In this document: piece after piece, positions 1 through 9,324 of the stretch
Layout of the letters: each line of letters starts with the position of its first letter
Position numbering within the stretch: position 1 is the first letter of the stretch
DNA from: Bacteroidetes bacterium ADurb.Bin008
GTDB lineage: Bacteria; Bacteroidota; Bacteroidia; Bacteroidales; Tenuifilaceae
DNA length: 64,000 bases
NCBI GenBank assembly: GCA_002071445.1
Contig: MWFE01000042.1
Location: 33,835 to 97,834, forward strand
Reading direction: 5' to 3'
Translations under genes and position numbers: made by a program
The notes under the pieces: generated by a model
Database searches by the model: none
Seen by the model: the letters and a program-made list of their open reading frames with translations, nothing else
Told to the model about the DNA's origin: nothing

Positions 1-1
1 A

Positions 2-1567
2 GTGATAGCTGCGCTGATATTTATCGCATCGCTGTTGCCTTTCGCCATGGGTGCCATTGGCACCGACTTTATGCAGGAATCCGATACCGGTAGGCTAAAC
101 GTAACAGTGGAGTTGAATCGCGGAACCCGTATTGAGGAGACACTGAAAACGGCCCGAAAACTGGAAGAGCGGTTTATGGTGCTGGTTCCTGAAATCCAGC
201 GCATTGCCACCACAGCCGGCTCCAACGACGAGGCCGGAATATCTTCGCTCTTCACCTCAACCATGAACAATACCATCAGCTTTAATATAAATTGTGGGAA
301 AAAGGGAAAGAGGAGCCGTTCCATTTCCGAAATTTCCGAAGTGCTACGCAAGGAGATGTCGCTTCACCCCGAGATTATCGACTATCAGGCCCGAATATTC
401 TCGGGTATGGGCCCGGGTGGCAACCAAACCGTTGATGTAGAGATATATGGATTTGACTTTGACGTAACCGGTATTCTTGCAGAGGATATTAAGCAAACCA
501 TTCACAACAACGTGCCCGGTGCCCGCGATATCACCATAAGCAGGGAGAAGGAGCGCGCAGAGCTGAAGATTGTTGTGGATAAGGAGAAACTGGCCCTCCA
601 TGGGCTCAATTCGGCAACAGTGAGCAGCTACGTTCGCAATCGTGTTTCGGGAATGATCGTCGGATTTCTGAAGGATGACGGGGATGAACACAACATTGTG
701 GTTCGTATGGAGGAGAAGAACCGCAACTCAATCTCCACTATCGAAGACCTGTCCATTCCCACACCAAGGGGCGGGTTCATTAAGCTGCGTGAGGTGGCAT
801 CTGTGGAGGAGTACTGGTCGTTACCTACCATTACAAGGAAAAGCCGACAACGAATGGTATCGGTTAAAGTAACGCCATATAAAACCTCGCTGGGCGAGCT
901 GGCTGAAGAGATCAAAGCCAATTTGAAGGAGATAAAAATTCCCCGCGGGGTAACCATCCGCCTTGCCGGTAACTACGAGGATCAGCAGAAAACCTTTGCC
1001 GATATGGGTCTACTCATGGCATTGGTAGTTCTTCTTGTTTACATTGTCATGGCCTCACAGTTCGAATCATTCTCCAAGCCGTTCATCATCATGATGTCTG
1101 TTCCCTTTGCCATAACAGGGGTTATTCTGGCCCTTTGGGTAACGGGAACTACATTGGATATGATTGGCGCCTTGGGGGCAGTGATGCTTGTGGGAATTGT
1201 GGTGAAGAACGGAATCGTTCTGGTGGACTACATCAACCTGATGCGCGACCGTAATTATGAACTCCACGAGGCCATTGCCTTGGCAGGGGCATCCCGTTTG
1301 CGTCCGGTGCTGATGACTGCATTTACCACCATGCTGGGTATGGTTCCCATGGCACTAAGCCGTGGCGAGGGCTCGGAGCTGTGGCGCCCCATGGGTATTG
1401 TGGTTATTGGAGGTTTGATGGTTTCCACATTTGTAACGCTGATCGTGGTTCCCGTACTTTACGGCGTGATGTCGCGTCACGGTGAAAGGAATAAACAGGA
1501 AAAAATCCGCAAAGAGTATATCTTTATGCAGATTGAAAATGGCGTGGAAAACGATAATAATCAATAA
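2..1567 (+). CDS. RND efflux pump inner-membrane subunit (HAE1/AcrB-like), C-terminal part
   Basis: This is the C-terminal 521 residues of an AcrB-type proton-driven pump that exports drugs or other small molecules through a tripartite complex with a membrane-fusion protein and a TolC channel. The gene enters the window already open, so the N-terminal half is missing and the first GTG is not taken as the start. A periplasmic porter region fills about residues 20-335. It is followed by the C-terminal membrane bundle with typical RND wording (MASQFESF, the GIVVKNGIVLVDY helix, RLRPVLMTA, and a final helix near 460-485). The cytoplasmic tail is hydrophilic. A PII-like gene follows after 14 bases, probably in the same operon. 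The family assignment is firm; the substrate is unknown. Confidence 0.95.
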   Translation: MIAALIFIASLLPFAMGAIGTDFMQESDTGRLNVTVELNRGTRIEETLKTARKLEERFMVLVPEIQRIATTAGSNDEAGISSLFTSTMNNTISFNINCGKKGKRSRSISEISEVLRKEMSLHPEIIDYQARIFSGMGPGGNQTVDVEIYGFDFDVTGILAEDIKQTIHNNVPGARDITISREKERAELKIVVDKEKLALHGLNSATVSSYVRNRVSGMIVGFLKDDGDEHNIVVRMEEKNRNSISTIEDLSIPTPRGGFIKLREVASVEEYWSLPTITRKSRQRMVSVKVTPYKTSLGELAEEIKANLKEIKIPRGVTIRLAGNYEDQQKTFADMGLLMALVVLLVYIVMASQFESFSKPFIIMMSVPFAITGVILALWVTGTTLDMIGALGAVMLVGIVVKNGIVLVDYINLMRDRNYELHEAIALAGASRLRPVLMTAFTTMLGMVPMALSRGEGSELWRPMGIVVIGGLMVSTFVTLIVVPVLYGVMSRHGERNKQEKIRKEYIFMQIENGVENDNNQ

Positions 1568-1581
1568 AAAGGGTGAAAAGT

Positions 1582-1875
1582 ATGAAAGCAGTGTTTATAG
1601 TTTTTAATCAGGCCAATACCGAGCGGGTTGAATATATGTTGCAACAGCTTGAAATCCGTGGTTTCACCTTTTTTGAACAGGTACAAGGGCAGGGAAGCAA
1701 AACGGGCGAACCCCGACGGGGGACACACACCTGGCCCGAGATGAACTCGGCCATTATCACCATAGTAGAGGATGATAAGGTGGACGTTTTACTAAAATCG
1801 GTGCGAAAGCTCGATTTACGAAATAAGGAAATTGGGGTTAGAGCTTTTGTATGGAATATCGAAAGATGCGCTTAG
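1582..1875 (+). CDS. PII-like small regulatory protein next to RND pump
   Basis: This 97-residue protein has the size and fold pattern of PII-like (GlnB-superfamily) proteins. It opens with a beta strand (MKAVFIVFNQ), then a helix, a loop with GSKTGEP, a second strand (NSAIITIVEDDKVD) and a C-terminal helix-strand (GVRAFVWNIE). I chose the ATG at 1582 over an in-frame GTG at 1573 because AAAGGG lies 10-15 bases before it and the ATG gives the usual strand start. It sits 14 bases after the RND pump gene, and PII-like proteins of this type are known beside RND exporters in Bacteroidota. A role in sensing or regulating the pump is inferred. It lacks the full canonical PII T-loop, so GlnB-type nitrogen control is unlikely. 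Confidence 0.8.
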   Translation: MKAVFIVFNQANTERVEYMLQQLEIRGFTFFEQVQGQGSKTGEPRRGTHTWPEMNSAIITIVEDDKVDVLLKSVRKLDLRNKEIGVRAFVWNIERCA

Positions 1876-2040
1876 CCAATCTCCAAACGAATACCTTTTC
1901 ATCTATTTTTAGTAATCGCCTGAATAGCAATAGCTCTACTTATTACGAAAGGTGTATCTATTGGCAGGTTAATACTTCTTATTAAAATCGTTGGATTGAG
2001 CAATCGATAAAGTATAATTTTTCATCCAAAAGTATTCTTA

Positions 2041-2670
2041 ATGGGAGCCAATGCATTTGATAGTACCATAAGCAGGATTAAACAAGGATTAAACACGCCT
2101 CTCCCCGGTTTTGAAGCCCAAAACCGCATGGCTCCCTCTTTCAGAGGCGGTTCACCTTTCCGAACCCAACCCGACTCCACTACGGGTAAAAGTGCGGTAC
2201 TGATTTGTATTTACCCCCAGCAGCACGAGCCAACCACTATCCTCATTAAGAGGACAACATACAATGGTGCCCATAGCGGTCAGGTAAGCTTCCCCGGAGG
2301 GAAATACGAAAAGTCCGACGAATCGCTTACCGCCACAGCACTACGCGAAGCGTATGAGGAGGTTGGCCTCTCCCCATCTGCCGTGGAGGTAATTGGCAAC
2401 TTAACACCGCTTTTCATTCCCGTTACCAATCTATTGGTACAGCCCGTTGTAGGGGTAATATCAAAACCTCCGGCATTACGAATCAACAAGGAAGAAGTAG
2501 AGTATCCCATTTTTGTAAATCTGATGGATTTGAAAAATCCCGGCAACTGCTCTGCAAAACTTGTTGATGTGATGGGAACTACCATTTCAGCACCCTGCTT
2601 TCTTACGGGTAACGAATTTATCTGGGGTGCTACCGCAATGATTATTTCAGAACTGATTTGCTTGTATTAG
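2041..2670 (+). CDS. Nudix hydrolase, CoA pyrophosphatase type (NudL-like)
   Basis: This 209-residue protein is probably a CoA or acyl-CoA diphosphatase that splits CoA into 4'-phosphopantetheine and 3',5'-ADP. The CoA-type signature is present: GQVSFPGGK just before the Nudix box, then TALREAYEEVGL with the metal-binding RE..EE residues at about 101-107. The downstream segment (NLTPLFIPVTNLLVQPVVG) matches the NudL subgroup rather than MutT. It stands alone between the efflux genes and the convergent mltF gene, with only 11 bases to the mltF stop codon and no obvious terminator in between. The family is well supported; the exact substrate is inferred. Confidence 0.9.
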   Translation: MGANAFDSTISRIKQGLNTPLPGFEAQNRMAPSFRGGSPFRTQPDSTTGKSAVLICIYPQQHEPTTILIKRTTYNGAHSGQVSFPGGKYEKSDESLTATALREAYEEVGLSPSAVEVIGNLTPLFIPVTNLLVQPVVGVISKPPALRINKEEVEYPIFVNLMDLKNPGNCSAKLVDVMGTTISAPCFLTGNEFIWGATAMIISELICLY

Positions 2671-2681
2671 AGGGCCTTGCT

Positions 2682-4106
2682 TTAATTGCGTACTATGTTT
2701 TGGTAGTGTTTGTACCTGTTCATTATCTGGTTAACATAGTTGTAGGTTTCTTTACCCCTGAAATGTCCGTATTTAACAATGGTATCGCTGTAATAATCAG
2801 GATTTGACTTATTTAGAATAAAGAAATCCACATTGTTATCCCAAACATTGGGGTTCTTCCCATACTTTTTGGCCAAATTCCTTGCGTCAATTACATGCCC
2901 CAATCCACCATTGTACGATGCCAATATGAATTTAATCCTATCCTGAGGGTTGATAAGACTATCGTTAAATTGATTTTCCAGCCATTTCAAATATCTGGCA
3001 CCCGCGTCAATTTGAGTTTGAGGATCTGTTTTATGCTTTATCCCAAAATACTCGGCAGTTGAGGGCATAAACTGCATCAGGCCGTAGGCACCTCTTCTGG
3101 ATTGGACATAGGGTTTAAAGCGGCTCTCCTGGTAAACCATGGCCGCAAAAAGGCGCCAATCCCAGTTGATATTGCTGCTGGCATGCTTAAACCTCTCGTC
3201 GAAAGGCGATATATGTCCTGCTTTTATAACGCTGTTGCCTTTTATAATTCTCTTTGCCCAAAGTGGATTTTCGTAATACTTATGCCGAATAATCCTAAAC
3301 TCGGCAGTGCCGGTAAACATTTCAAGCCACTCATTCAGCTTTTGCAGCAGTTCGTCCGACTCTTTTCCCACAGCCCAGGCTAAATTCTGCTCAAAGCTGA
3401 TGGGAGTTTCAATGTCAATATTGTCAAAATAAAATGAGTTCACCCTGGCTATGTCCTCATCGCATACGGTATAGTTAATCTCCCCGTTTGCAACCAGTTC
3501 GATCAGCTCGTCGGCCTCATAGTTGGGCATCTCAACAATAGTAATGTTGGCACCAATTTCATCCGAAAGATTTTTAAGTCTGTGGGCTGATGCCGAACTT
3601 TTCTGAACGTACACAATCTTATCAGCCAAGTCAATGGGATTGCGAATAAGACCTTGACTCTCTCCCCCCTCGGAGGATTTTTGCTGAACTAAAACCTGAC
3701 GGGTTTTACCATGCGGATTGGCAAAGCTATACTTTTTACCCCGCTCATTGGTTATGGTCAGATTATTGGCAAAAATATCAACCTCTCCCCTTTCCAGCAT
3801 GGCAAAGGCCTGATCAAGATTATTCTCAGCTACTATCTCAAGTTTAACGCCTAAGTACGAAGCAAAAGCATGAAGCAAATCGAACTGATAGCCCATGGGC
3901 TCTCCGTTGTATATAAAATAATTTGTGGAGTTGAAATCGGTAACTGCCACCAGCACTCCCTCATCGAGAATCTGCTCCAGATCTCTACGGCCATCCGCGC
4001 TTTTCACACGGGATTGCTGATAGTGCTGAAGGCATCCAAAAAAGAGAATAAACACCAGCCCAAAGGCAAAAATCCACTTCATGTTGCTGGTTTTCAAACG
4101 TTTCAT
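2682..4106 (-). CDS. mltF: Membrane-bound lytic murein transglycosylase F
   Basis: MltF cleaves peptidoglycan glycan strands to 1,6-anhydro ends at the cell envelope. The 474-residue product has a short hydrophobic N-terminus ending in a lipobox-like FFGC, so it is probably an outer-membrane lipoprotein. A family 3 solute-binding domain (about residues 45-285) comes first, then an SLT transglycosylase domain. The catalytic glutamate lies in MVYQESRFK near residue 328, followed by the typical GAYGLMQFMPSTAEYFG and ASYNGGLGHV motifs. The length fits the family. It has its own promoter in the 71-base gap behind the porin gene, so it need not depend on that gene for transcription. Confidence 0.95.
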   Translation of the reverse strand: MKRLKTSNMKWIFAFGLVFILFFGCLQHYQQSRVKSADGRRDLEQILDEGVLVAVTDFNSTNYFIYNGEPMGYQFDLLHAFASYLGVKLEIVAENNLDQAFAMLERGEVDIFANNLTITNERGKKYSFANPHGKTRQVLVQQKSSEGGESQGLIRNPIDLADKIVYVQKSSASAHRLKNLSDEIGANITIVEMPNYEADELIELVANGEINYTVCDEDIARVNSFYFDNIDIETPISFEQNLAWAVGKESDELLQKLNEWLEMFTGTAEFRIIRHKYYENPLWAKRIIKGNSVIKAGHISPFDERFKHASSNINWDWRLFAAMVYQESRFKPYVQSRRGAYGLMQFMPSTAEYFGIKHKTDPQTQIDAGARYLKWLENQFNDSLINPQDRIKFILASYNGGLGHVIDARNLAKKYGKNPNVWDNNVDFFILNKSNPDYYSDTIVKYGHFRGKETYNYVNQIMNRYKHYQNIVRN

Positions 4107-4134
4107 CTAAAAATGATTTTTTTAAAACAAGCAA

Positions 4135-4164
4135 CAAAAGTAATGCTAATTTGTTTACCACAAA
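4135..4164 (-). promoter_or_regulatory. Promoter of mltF (Bacteroidota type)
   Basis: Read on the minus strand, TTTG (4161-4164) is followed after 18 bases by TACTTTTG (4135-4142). This matches the Bacteroidota -33 TTTG / -7 TAnnTTTG pattern. The -7 box is 28 bases upstream of the mltF ATG. Confidence 0.6.
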
Positions 4165-4177
4165 TTTTTTTTGACGA

Positions 4178-6289
4178 TTAGTCGTAAAATATCCACGAAA
4201 GGCCGAATTTGAAGACCCTTGGATTTATGGGATAATGAAGAGCCGAAAAGTATTGACTATTAGGGAATCCCTGATTAGCATGTTCGTATTTCAGGTGAAT
4301 CAGAACACTCTTCCATTTTAAGTTTGCAAAAATATCTACAGTCGGGTAATTGCCAATTTTCTTACTTCGCTGATTGTAGAACTGACCCAGGGCCGGGCTG
4401 TATGAATCGGCATAGAAATAAGACCTATAGAAAACATTTGTTCCCAGCTGAGCCGTCAGGGCGTTCTTCACCAACTCCCTCTCGTAGAAAAGGGCACTGA
4501 ATACAATGATATGCGGAAGACTGATCACATCAGAATTAGTATTGGCCTGCCATACCAAGCGGTTGAAAAAATTTAACCCGCCTAATCGGAAATTTTTCTC
4601 GGCTGATACCGATGTTAAGGTAACGTTATCGGCCTGTGCAGGACTTGCCTCTTGGTTGAAATAAATAAAGTCGCTGATATGCATCAGGTTATACTCCACC
4701 TCCATGCTCCACCTCTCCACCGATAGGGTACCGGAAAGCGCAAACCTCTTCTCCTTTTTAAAATCATTCTCCCACCGGTAGTGGTTGGAAAAATAATTTT
4801 GGTAGAAAATGTCGGGCGTCCTCTCATCAATCAGCAGTTGGCCTTTAAATTGGGGCATCGAAGGATCTTTCCAAAATGAAATTCTCACCTGTCCCGTCAA
4901 CTGCTTATCGCCGGCTCTATGGCCATCGGCGTATATTCGCAGGGCTCCCTGATAGGAAAGGTATGGGCTATGGCTAAATGCACCCACACCCAGATGGCTG
5001 TTGGAGTAGCTGCGCACATCCCTGGTGAATATGAAATCCCCCGGCTCGAAGAAGTAGTAGTGAGCAGCCTCGTACCCAATCCAACCCCTAATTCCCGGCA
5101 TACCGGGGATGCTTGCAAATTGGGCAATTTCAAGCATGGCAATGGCTTCCCACAGTGAAAGCGCAACAGAATCAGAGGTAATCCTTGGGTTAATAAAGAA
5201 TGAGCTGTAATAGGCACTATCGGGGTTGTTATCCTTATACGTTCTGCTAAAACTACTGCCATTGAGGATTAGCTTAGTGGTGATCAGCGGAATATAAAGT
5301 TCATTGCTTTCCGAAATGGAATCGAGAGAGAACTTCCTGATGTTCAAAAATGTGTACCCTGCAATGGCCGAAATGCCCCTTTCGCGTGTTACGCTTTGCG
5401 CGCTATTCATCCATACGGGAGCCAACTGCGATTCCATAAGGGTATCCTGAATAAAGTAATCGTTTGTCAGACCACCATTCTCCTGATTTTTGAAATTACT
5501 GCTAGTCAACGAGCCTTGCAGCGACAGGTTGCCCTTGTAATAGCTTGAAAAAAGCGATATGGAATTATCCCTGGTCTCCTGATGCCTGTATGCCCCTTTT
5601 GTTCCAAAAAAATCGTACTCAATCCCAATATTCAAATGTTGATTTACATTCTGTGTGTGGATGGCGCGCAACACCTCTTCTGCCTCTCTCCTTTTTCCTC
5701 CCGTGGAGTACGATAGAACGGTAAAAGGTCGCCTGACGCTGAATTGGCGATGGCTTAAATTATTTGTCCCAAAATTCAAATAGTGCCTTGAGAACAGGAA
5801 TGGTTTTCCATACTCCCGTGAAAAGAAATGGTCATACTGCACCGGGCTTCCCAGGTTTCCAAGAAAAGTATAAGTTTCATTCCTCTCGTCCTGGGGATAG
5901 TACAGGTGGTTCATCCAAAGCAAAGTATCTACGGCAGCCTGTTCGAGTGACAGGTAGGTGGAGTTGAACCTCCACGAAACAACTTTTTCCCTGGGCGACA
6001 GCAAGAGCAGCTCCCTAATATTGCGATTCTTAATGGCCTCGTTGGTTTTGGATGGCTGTGAATCATCGGGTAAATGGGTGTCCGTTTTACTCCGGATGGT
6101 ATCAGCAGGTATGGTATCGTTATTTTGTCCCACGGGCAAAGAGTGTCGGGAAGAATTGATACTAACTATAGTATCGGGAAAGGAATAGATAGCGGGAATG
6201 GCAACAACCCGCTCAACCGGAAAGGCCATGGCGGTGAATACCAAGAGTTGAATAATGCCTACAAAAAAACCTTTACAACTGTTTGCCAT
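4178..6289 (-). CDS. Putative outer-membrane porin (Bacteroidota putative porin family)
   Basis: This roughly 703-residue protein has a signal peptide (from MANSCKGFF to about residue 30), a Ser/Thr/Asp-rich linker, then a long beta-strand-rich region with alternating aromatic residues that ends in FKFGLSWIFYD, as outer-membrane barrels do. Length and wording fit the 'putative porin' family of Bacteroidota, whose substrates are mostly unknown. I chose the ATG at 6289 over one six codons upstream because it gives a cleaner signal peptide. In addition, a TAnnTTTG-like box (6297-6304) covers the upstream start, which would leave a very short leader. Gene order suggests cotranscription with or independence from mltF; mltF has its own promoter. 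Confidence 0.75.
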   Translation of the reverse strand: MANSCKGFFVGIIQLLVFTAMAFPVERVVAIPAIYSFPDTIVSINSSRHSLPVGQNNDTIPADTIRSKTDTHLPDDSQPSKTNEAIKNRNIRELLLLSPREKVVSWRFNSTYLSLEQAAVDTLLWMNHLYYPQDERNETYTFLGNLGSPVQYDHFFSREYGKPFLFSRHYLNFGTNNLSHRQFSVRRPFTVLSYSTGGKRREAEEVLRAIHTQNVNQHLNIGIEYDFFGTKGAYRHQETRDNSISLFSSYYKGNLSLQGSLTSSNFKNQENGGLTNDYFIQDTLMESQLAPVWMNSAQSVTRERGISAIAGYTFLNIRKFSLDSISESNELYIPLITTKLILNGSSFSRTYKDNNPDSAYYSSFFINPRITSDSVALSLWEAIAMLEIAQFASIPGMPGIRGWIGYEAAHYYFFEPGDFIFTRDVRSYSNSHLGVGAFSHSPYLSYQGALRIYADGHRAGDKQLTGQVRISFWKDPSMPQFKGQLLIDERTPDIFYQNYFSNHYRWENDFKKEKRFALSGTLSVERWSMEVEYNLMHISDFIYFNQEASPAQADNVTLTSVSAEKNFRLGGLNFFNRLVWQANTNSDVISLPHIIVFSALFYERELVKNALTAQLGTNVFYRSYFYADSYSPALGQFYNQRSKKIGNYPTVDIFANLKWKSVLIHLKYEHANQGFPNSQYFSALHYPINPRVFKFGLSWIFYD

Positions 6290-6416
6290 AGGAAAGCAAA
6301 AGTACAAAAAGCCTGTTGTTTATTGCATGGTAATGCTAATAAATAAGGGGTAAAATACGGCAAACATTACCTGATCTGCGCCGTGCATACTTCAATACAG
6401 CATGCCAATCTATCAA

Positions 6417-7898
6417 CTACTTAACCAACTTATCAAACTCAGTTTCAAGCGGTTTATTGTTGATAAAATCAAAAAGCGCAAGTTTTCTCATGTTGTAGTA
6501 GAACTGCCAATAGTCGCGCATGGCAGCAATATAGCGCTCGCGGGCATTATCCCGTTCGGTTTGGGCAATGTTCAGGTCCAGAACGTCAATCTTCCCTATG
6601 AGGAACCTCTCTTTGGTCACATTGTAACGACTTTGAGCAATAGTATCGGCTTTGGCTGCCAGCATCAGCTGGTCGTCCTGCAGGTTGAACTGCATAACCT
6701 TAAGAAAAATATCCTGCTCGAAATCCACAATGCTTTGCTCAATATTGGTACGCACCACCTCTCGGCTCGATTGGGCCATCTTCACGCGTCCTTTTCCAAG
6801 CCCCCAATCCAAAATGGGAATTGATACTCCAATTCTTAAACCCTGCTGATCCAATGGATCACGGTAAACATTTTCCAACTCCTCTGACATTTGCGTAAGA
6901 CCATAGGTAGCATTGAGATTGGCGCTAAATCCCCTCTCTGCTTTGGCCTGTGCAACTCCTCTATCTGCTTCAATCAAACTCCTCCTATATTGTATCATTT
7001 TAGGGTTATTGGAACGAGCCATATTCAGCACGGCATTATAATCGAGGGTAACAAGCGGGAAATCAGTTGGAACAACCAATTCAAGATCATATTGATCGTT
7101 CAGGCCAAGGAAAGATTTTATCTTAAACTTTTTCAGTTGAAGTTCAATATTGGCCTCATTCACCGAACTACCGGCATTAAGGAAGCTAAGCTCCATCTGG
7201 AGCAGCTCATTCTCGGCAATGGTGCCAATGTTATAGCGTCCCTTGGCAATCTGGTATAGGGTATCGGTATTGGCATAGTTAAGCTGAGCGGTGCGCACAT
7301 TCTGCTGCGCTAAAATAAGGTCGAAAAAATAGCGAATGGCATCCACCGAAATATTTTCCATAGCCTCAAGGTAGGCTTGCTTGGCTTCGAGGTACTTCAA
7401 GGGTTCCACTTTTTTCTTCCACTTATACTCATTGAACCCGAATAGAGGTTGAGTAAAACCAATCTGTATGGGTACCGACATGTAGCTCGTTTTTTTGTTG
7501 GCTCCTAACAGGTCGGTCCTCTCAAGGTTTGTTCTGGTAAAAATCTTGCCTCCGGTCCATCCCACATTCTGGTTTAGCCCAAGTCCAAGGGTTGTGATAT
7601 TAGAATTTTCTCCAACATAAATATATGTACCATCCTCCTTTTGATGCCGCACAATTCTTCTGTTGAACTCAGGAAATGTTCCGCTGAATGTTAAACTTGG
7701 CAAGAGGTCCGCCTCAAAGGTTCTGTTTTCCCAATACGCTTTACGGAACTGATGCTTGGCCAGTATGGCCTGAGGCGATGACTCACGTGCTATTTCAAGC
7801 ACATCGTACAGCGTCAGCGTATTCATGGGAAGTTGTCCCATGGCGCCGGACAGCGATATTATCACAATAACGATTAAGGATGATATTCTGTGTTTCAT
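6417..7898 (-). CDS. TolC family outer-membrane efflux channel
   Basis: The 493-residue product has a signal peptide (MKHRISSLIVIVIISLSG) and two repeated outer-membrane efflux domains. These consist of long helices around residues 160-250 and 370-460 and strand segments such as PIQIGFTQPLFGFNEY and GLRIGVSIPILDWGLG, a very typical TolC phrase. It forms the outer-membrane duct of a tripartite exporter. It is the last gene of a three-gene operon with an ABC permease (36-base gap) and a membrane-fusion protein, so its partner is most likely that pump and not the RND pump at the left edge. Confidence 0.93.
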   Translation of the reverse strand: MKHRISSLIVIVIISLSGAMGQLPMNTLTLYDVLEIARESSPQAILAKHQFRKAYWENRTFEADLLPSLTFSGTFPEFNRRIVRHQKEDGTYIYVGENSNITTLGLGLNQNVGWTGGKIFTRTNLERTDLLGANKKTSYMSVPIQIGFTQPLFGFNEYKWKKKVEPLKYLEAKQAYLEAMENISVDAIRYFFDLILAQQNVRTAQLNYANTDTLYQIAKGRYNIGTIAENELLQMELSFLNAGSSVNEANIELQLKKFKIKSFLGLNDQYDLELVVPTDFPLVTLDYNAVLNMARSNNPKMIQYRRSLIEADRGVAQAKAERGFSANLNATYGLTQMSEELENVYRDPLDQQGLRIGVSIPILDWGLGKGRVKMAQSSREVVRTNIEQSIVDFEQDIFLKVMQFNLQDDQLMLAAKADTIAQSRYNVTKERFLIGKIDVLDLNIAQTERDNARERYIAAMRDYWQFYYNMRKLALFDFINNKPLETEFDKLVK

Positions 7899-7934
7899 TG
7901 TTAAATATTGTATTCGTTTTATGACAGATACAAA

Positions 7935-9287
7935 CTACTCATGACGTAACGATTCAATGGGATCCTTTTCAGCTGCCCGTTTGGCAGGCGATAGTCCAAA
8001 GATAACCCCAACGGCTGCCGATACGCCAAAGGCAACCAGTACCGATAGCGGGGAAACAATGGTAAGGATGCCCGAGAAATGGGTGATTAGGAATGAGAGG
8101 ATTATTCCAAGGATCACTCCTATAAAGCCGCCAGAAACGCTGATAAGCACTGCTTCGGCAAGGAACTGGGCAATAATATCGGCCTTTTTGGCCCCTATGG
8201 CCAAGCGGGTACCAATCTCCTTAATTCGCTCCATCACCGAGGCAAACATGATATTCATAATGCCAATCCCTCCAACAATCAACGATATGCTGGCAATGGC
8301 ACCCAACACGATGTTAAAAATATCCTTGGTGCGCTGTTGCTGTTTAAGCAGCAGTTCCGGTACGACGATTTCAAAATCTTTAACCTCGGCATGGCGGCGA
8401 AGCAGCATACGGCTCAACACTTCGGTTGTACTATTAATTTCATTGGTTTCTTTTACCTGAACAATTATCCTATCCAGCTGGTGATAGTTTTGTTGCGACT
8501 GACTCTGTGGCGAACCGCCAAACGATATAGCCCCGCCTCCAAACCGGATGGTGCTCGTTTGTGCCTTGCGTAAGTTCACCAAAGCCCGGTTTTGATAACG
8601 CAACAGCATGGTTTTAATAGGGATGTAAACATTATCGTTGTACACATTCACCCCTGCGCTTTCGAACCCGGTTATGGTAATATCGGTCTTTTGCAGCACT
8701 CCAATGATCTGCAACCAAACGTTGCCAAATTTTATGTACTGCCCTATGGGATTAACGGTACTAAAAAACTTATTCTTAATATTGGCACCGATGATACAAA
8801 CTGTTATGCCATGCTCTACCTGAAAATCGGTAAAAAAAGTACCGCTTTCCAGGGGCAAATTGAACAGTTCAAAATAATCGGGCGAAACGCCCATGATCTT
8901 AGCCGGCATTCTGTTGGCTTTAAACTGGACGAAAGAATTTAAACTCACCTCTGGGCTTATCCGCTGAACCGAAGGGACAATCTCCTGTATTGCCTCCACG
9001 TCAAGCAGGGTTAATCCGGGCGAAAACTTCTTGCTCTGCCTTTCGCCATTATCACTATCGCTATTCTCGTCGGCTTCCTCAAAAATTGGGTTAATAACAA
9101 TATTGTTGACCCCCACCATTTTAATCTGATCGAGAATTTCTTTCTGAGCCCCATTGCCTATGGCAAGCATGCTAATCACAGCTGCAACGCCAAAGATGAT
9201 GCCCAGCGCAGTGAGCATGGATTTTAGCTTATTGGCCAGAATGGACTCAATGGCTATGTTGATATCGTGTATATACCTTTTATACAT
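7935..9287 (-). CDS. MacB/FtsX-type ABC transporter permease
   Basis: The 450-residue protein has the MacB topology: a first helix around residues 20-45 (ALGIIFGVAAVISMLAIGNG), a large periplasmic MacB-like core (about 50-320), and three C-terminal helices in an FtsX domain with the GGIGIMNIMFASVMER and IGTRLAIGAKK motifs. Such permeases couple ATP hydrolysis in a separate or fused nucleotide-binding domain to export from the periplasm. No nucleotide-binding domain is fused here and no ATPase gene lies in the operon. An insertion in the periplasmic part is rich in Asp, Glu, Ser and Gly. The flanking genes are a membrane-fusion protein and TolC. Confidence 0.93.
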   Translation of the reverse strand: MYKRYIHDINIAIESILANKLKSMLTALGIIFGVAAVISMLAIGNGAQKEILDQIKMVGVNNIVINPIFEEADENSDSDNGERQSKKFSPGLTLLDVEAIQEIVPSVQRISPEVSLNSFVQFKANRMPAKIMGVSPDYFELFNLPLESGTFFTDFQVEHGITVCIIGANIKNKFFSTVNPIGQYIKFGNVWLQIIGVLQKTDITITGFESAGVNVYNDNVYIPIKTMLLRYQNRALVNLRKAQTSTIRFGGGAISFGGSPQSQSQQNYHQLDRIIVQVKETNEINSTTEVLSRMLLRRHAEVKDFEIVVPELLLKQQQRTKDIFNIVLGAIASISLIVGGIGIMNIMFASVMERIKEIGTRLAIGAKKADIIAQFLAEAVLISVSGGFIGVILGIILSFLITHFSGILTIVSPLSVLVAFGVSAAVGVIFGLSPAKRAAEKDPIESLRHE

Positions 9288-9324
9288 GCTGAAAATGTGA
9301 TAGACAATTCGTTGTACACAACCA

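Noticed and set aside
1876..2040. Possible RNA or small gene between the PII-like and Nudix genes
   Set aside because: The stretch is AT-rich with many stops in all frames and no stable structure visible by eye.
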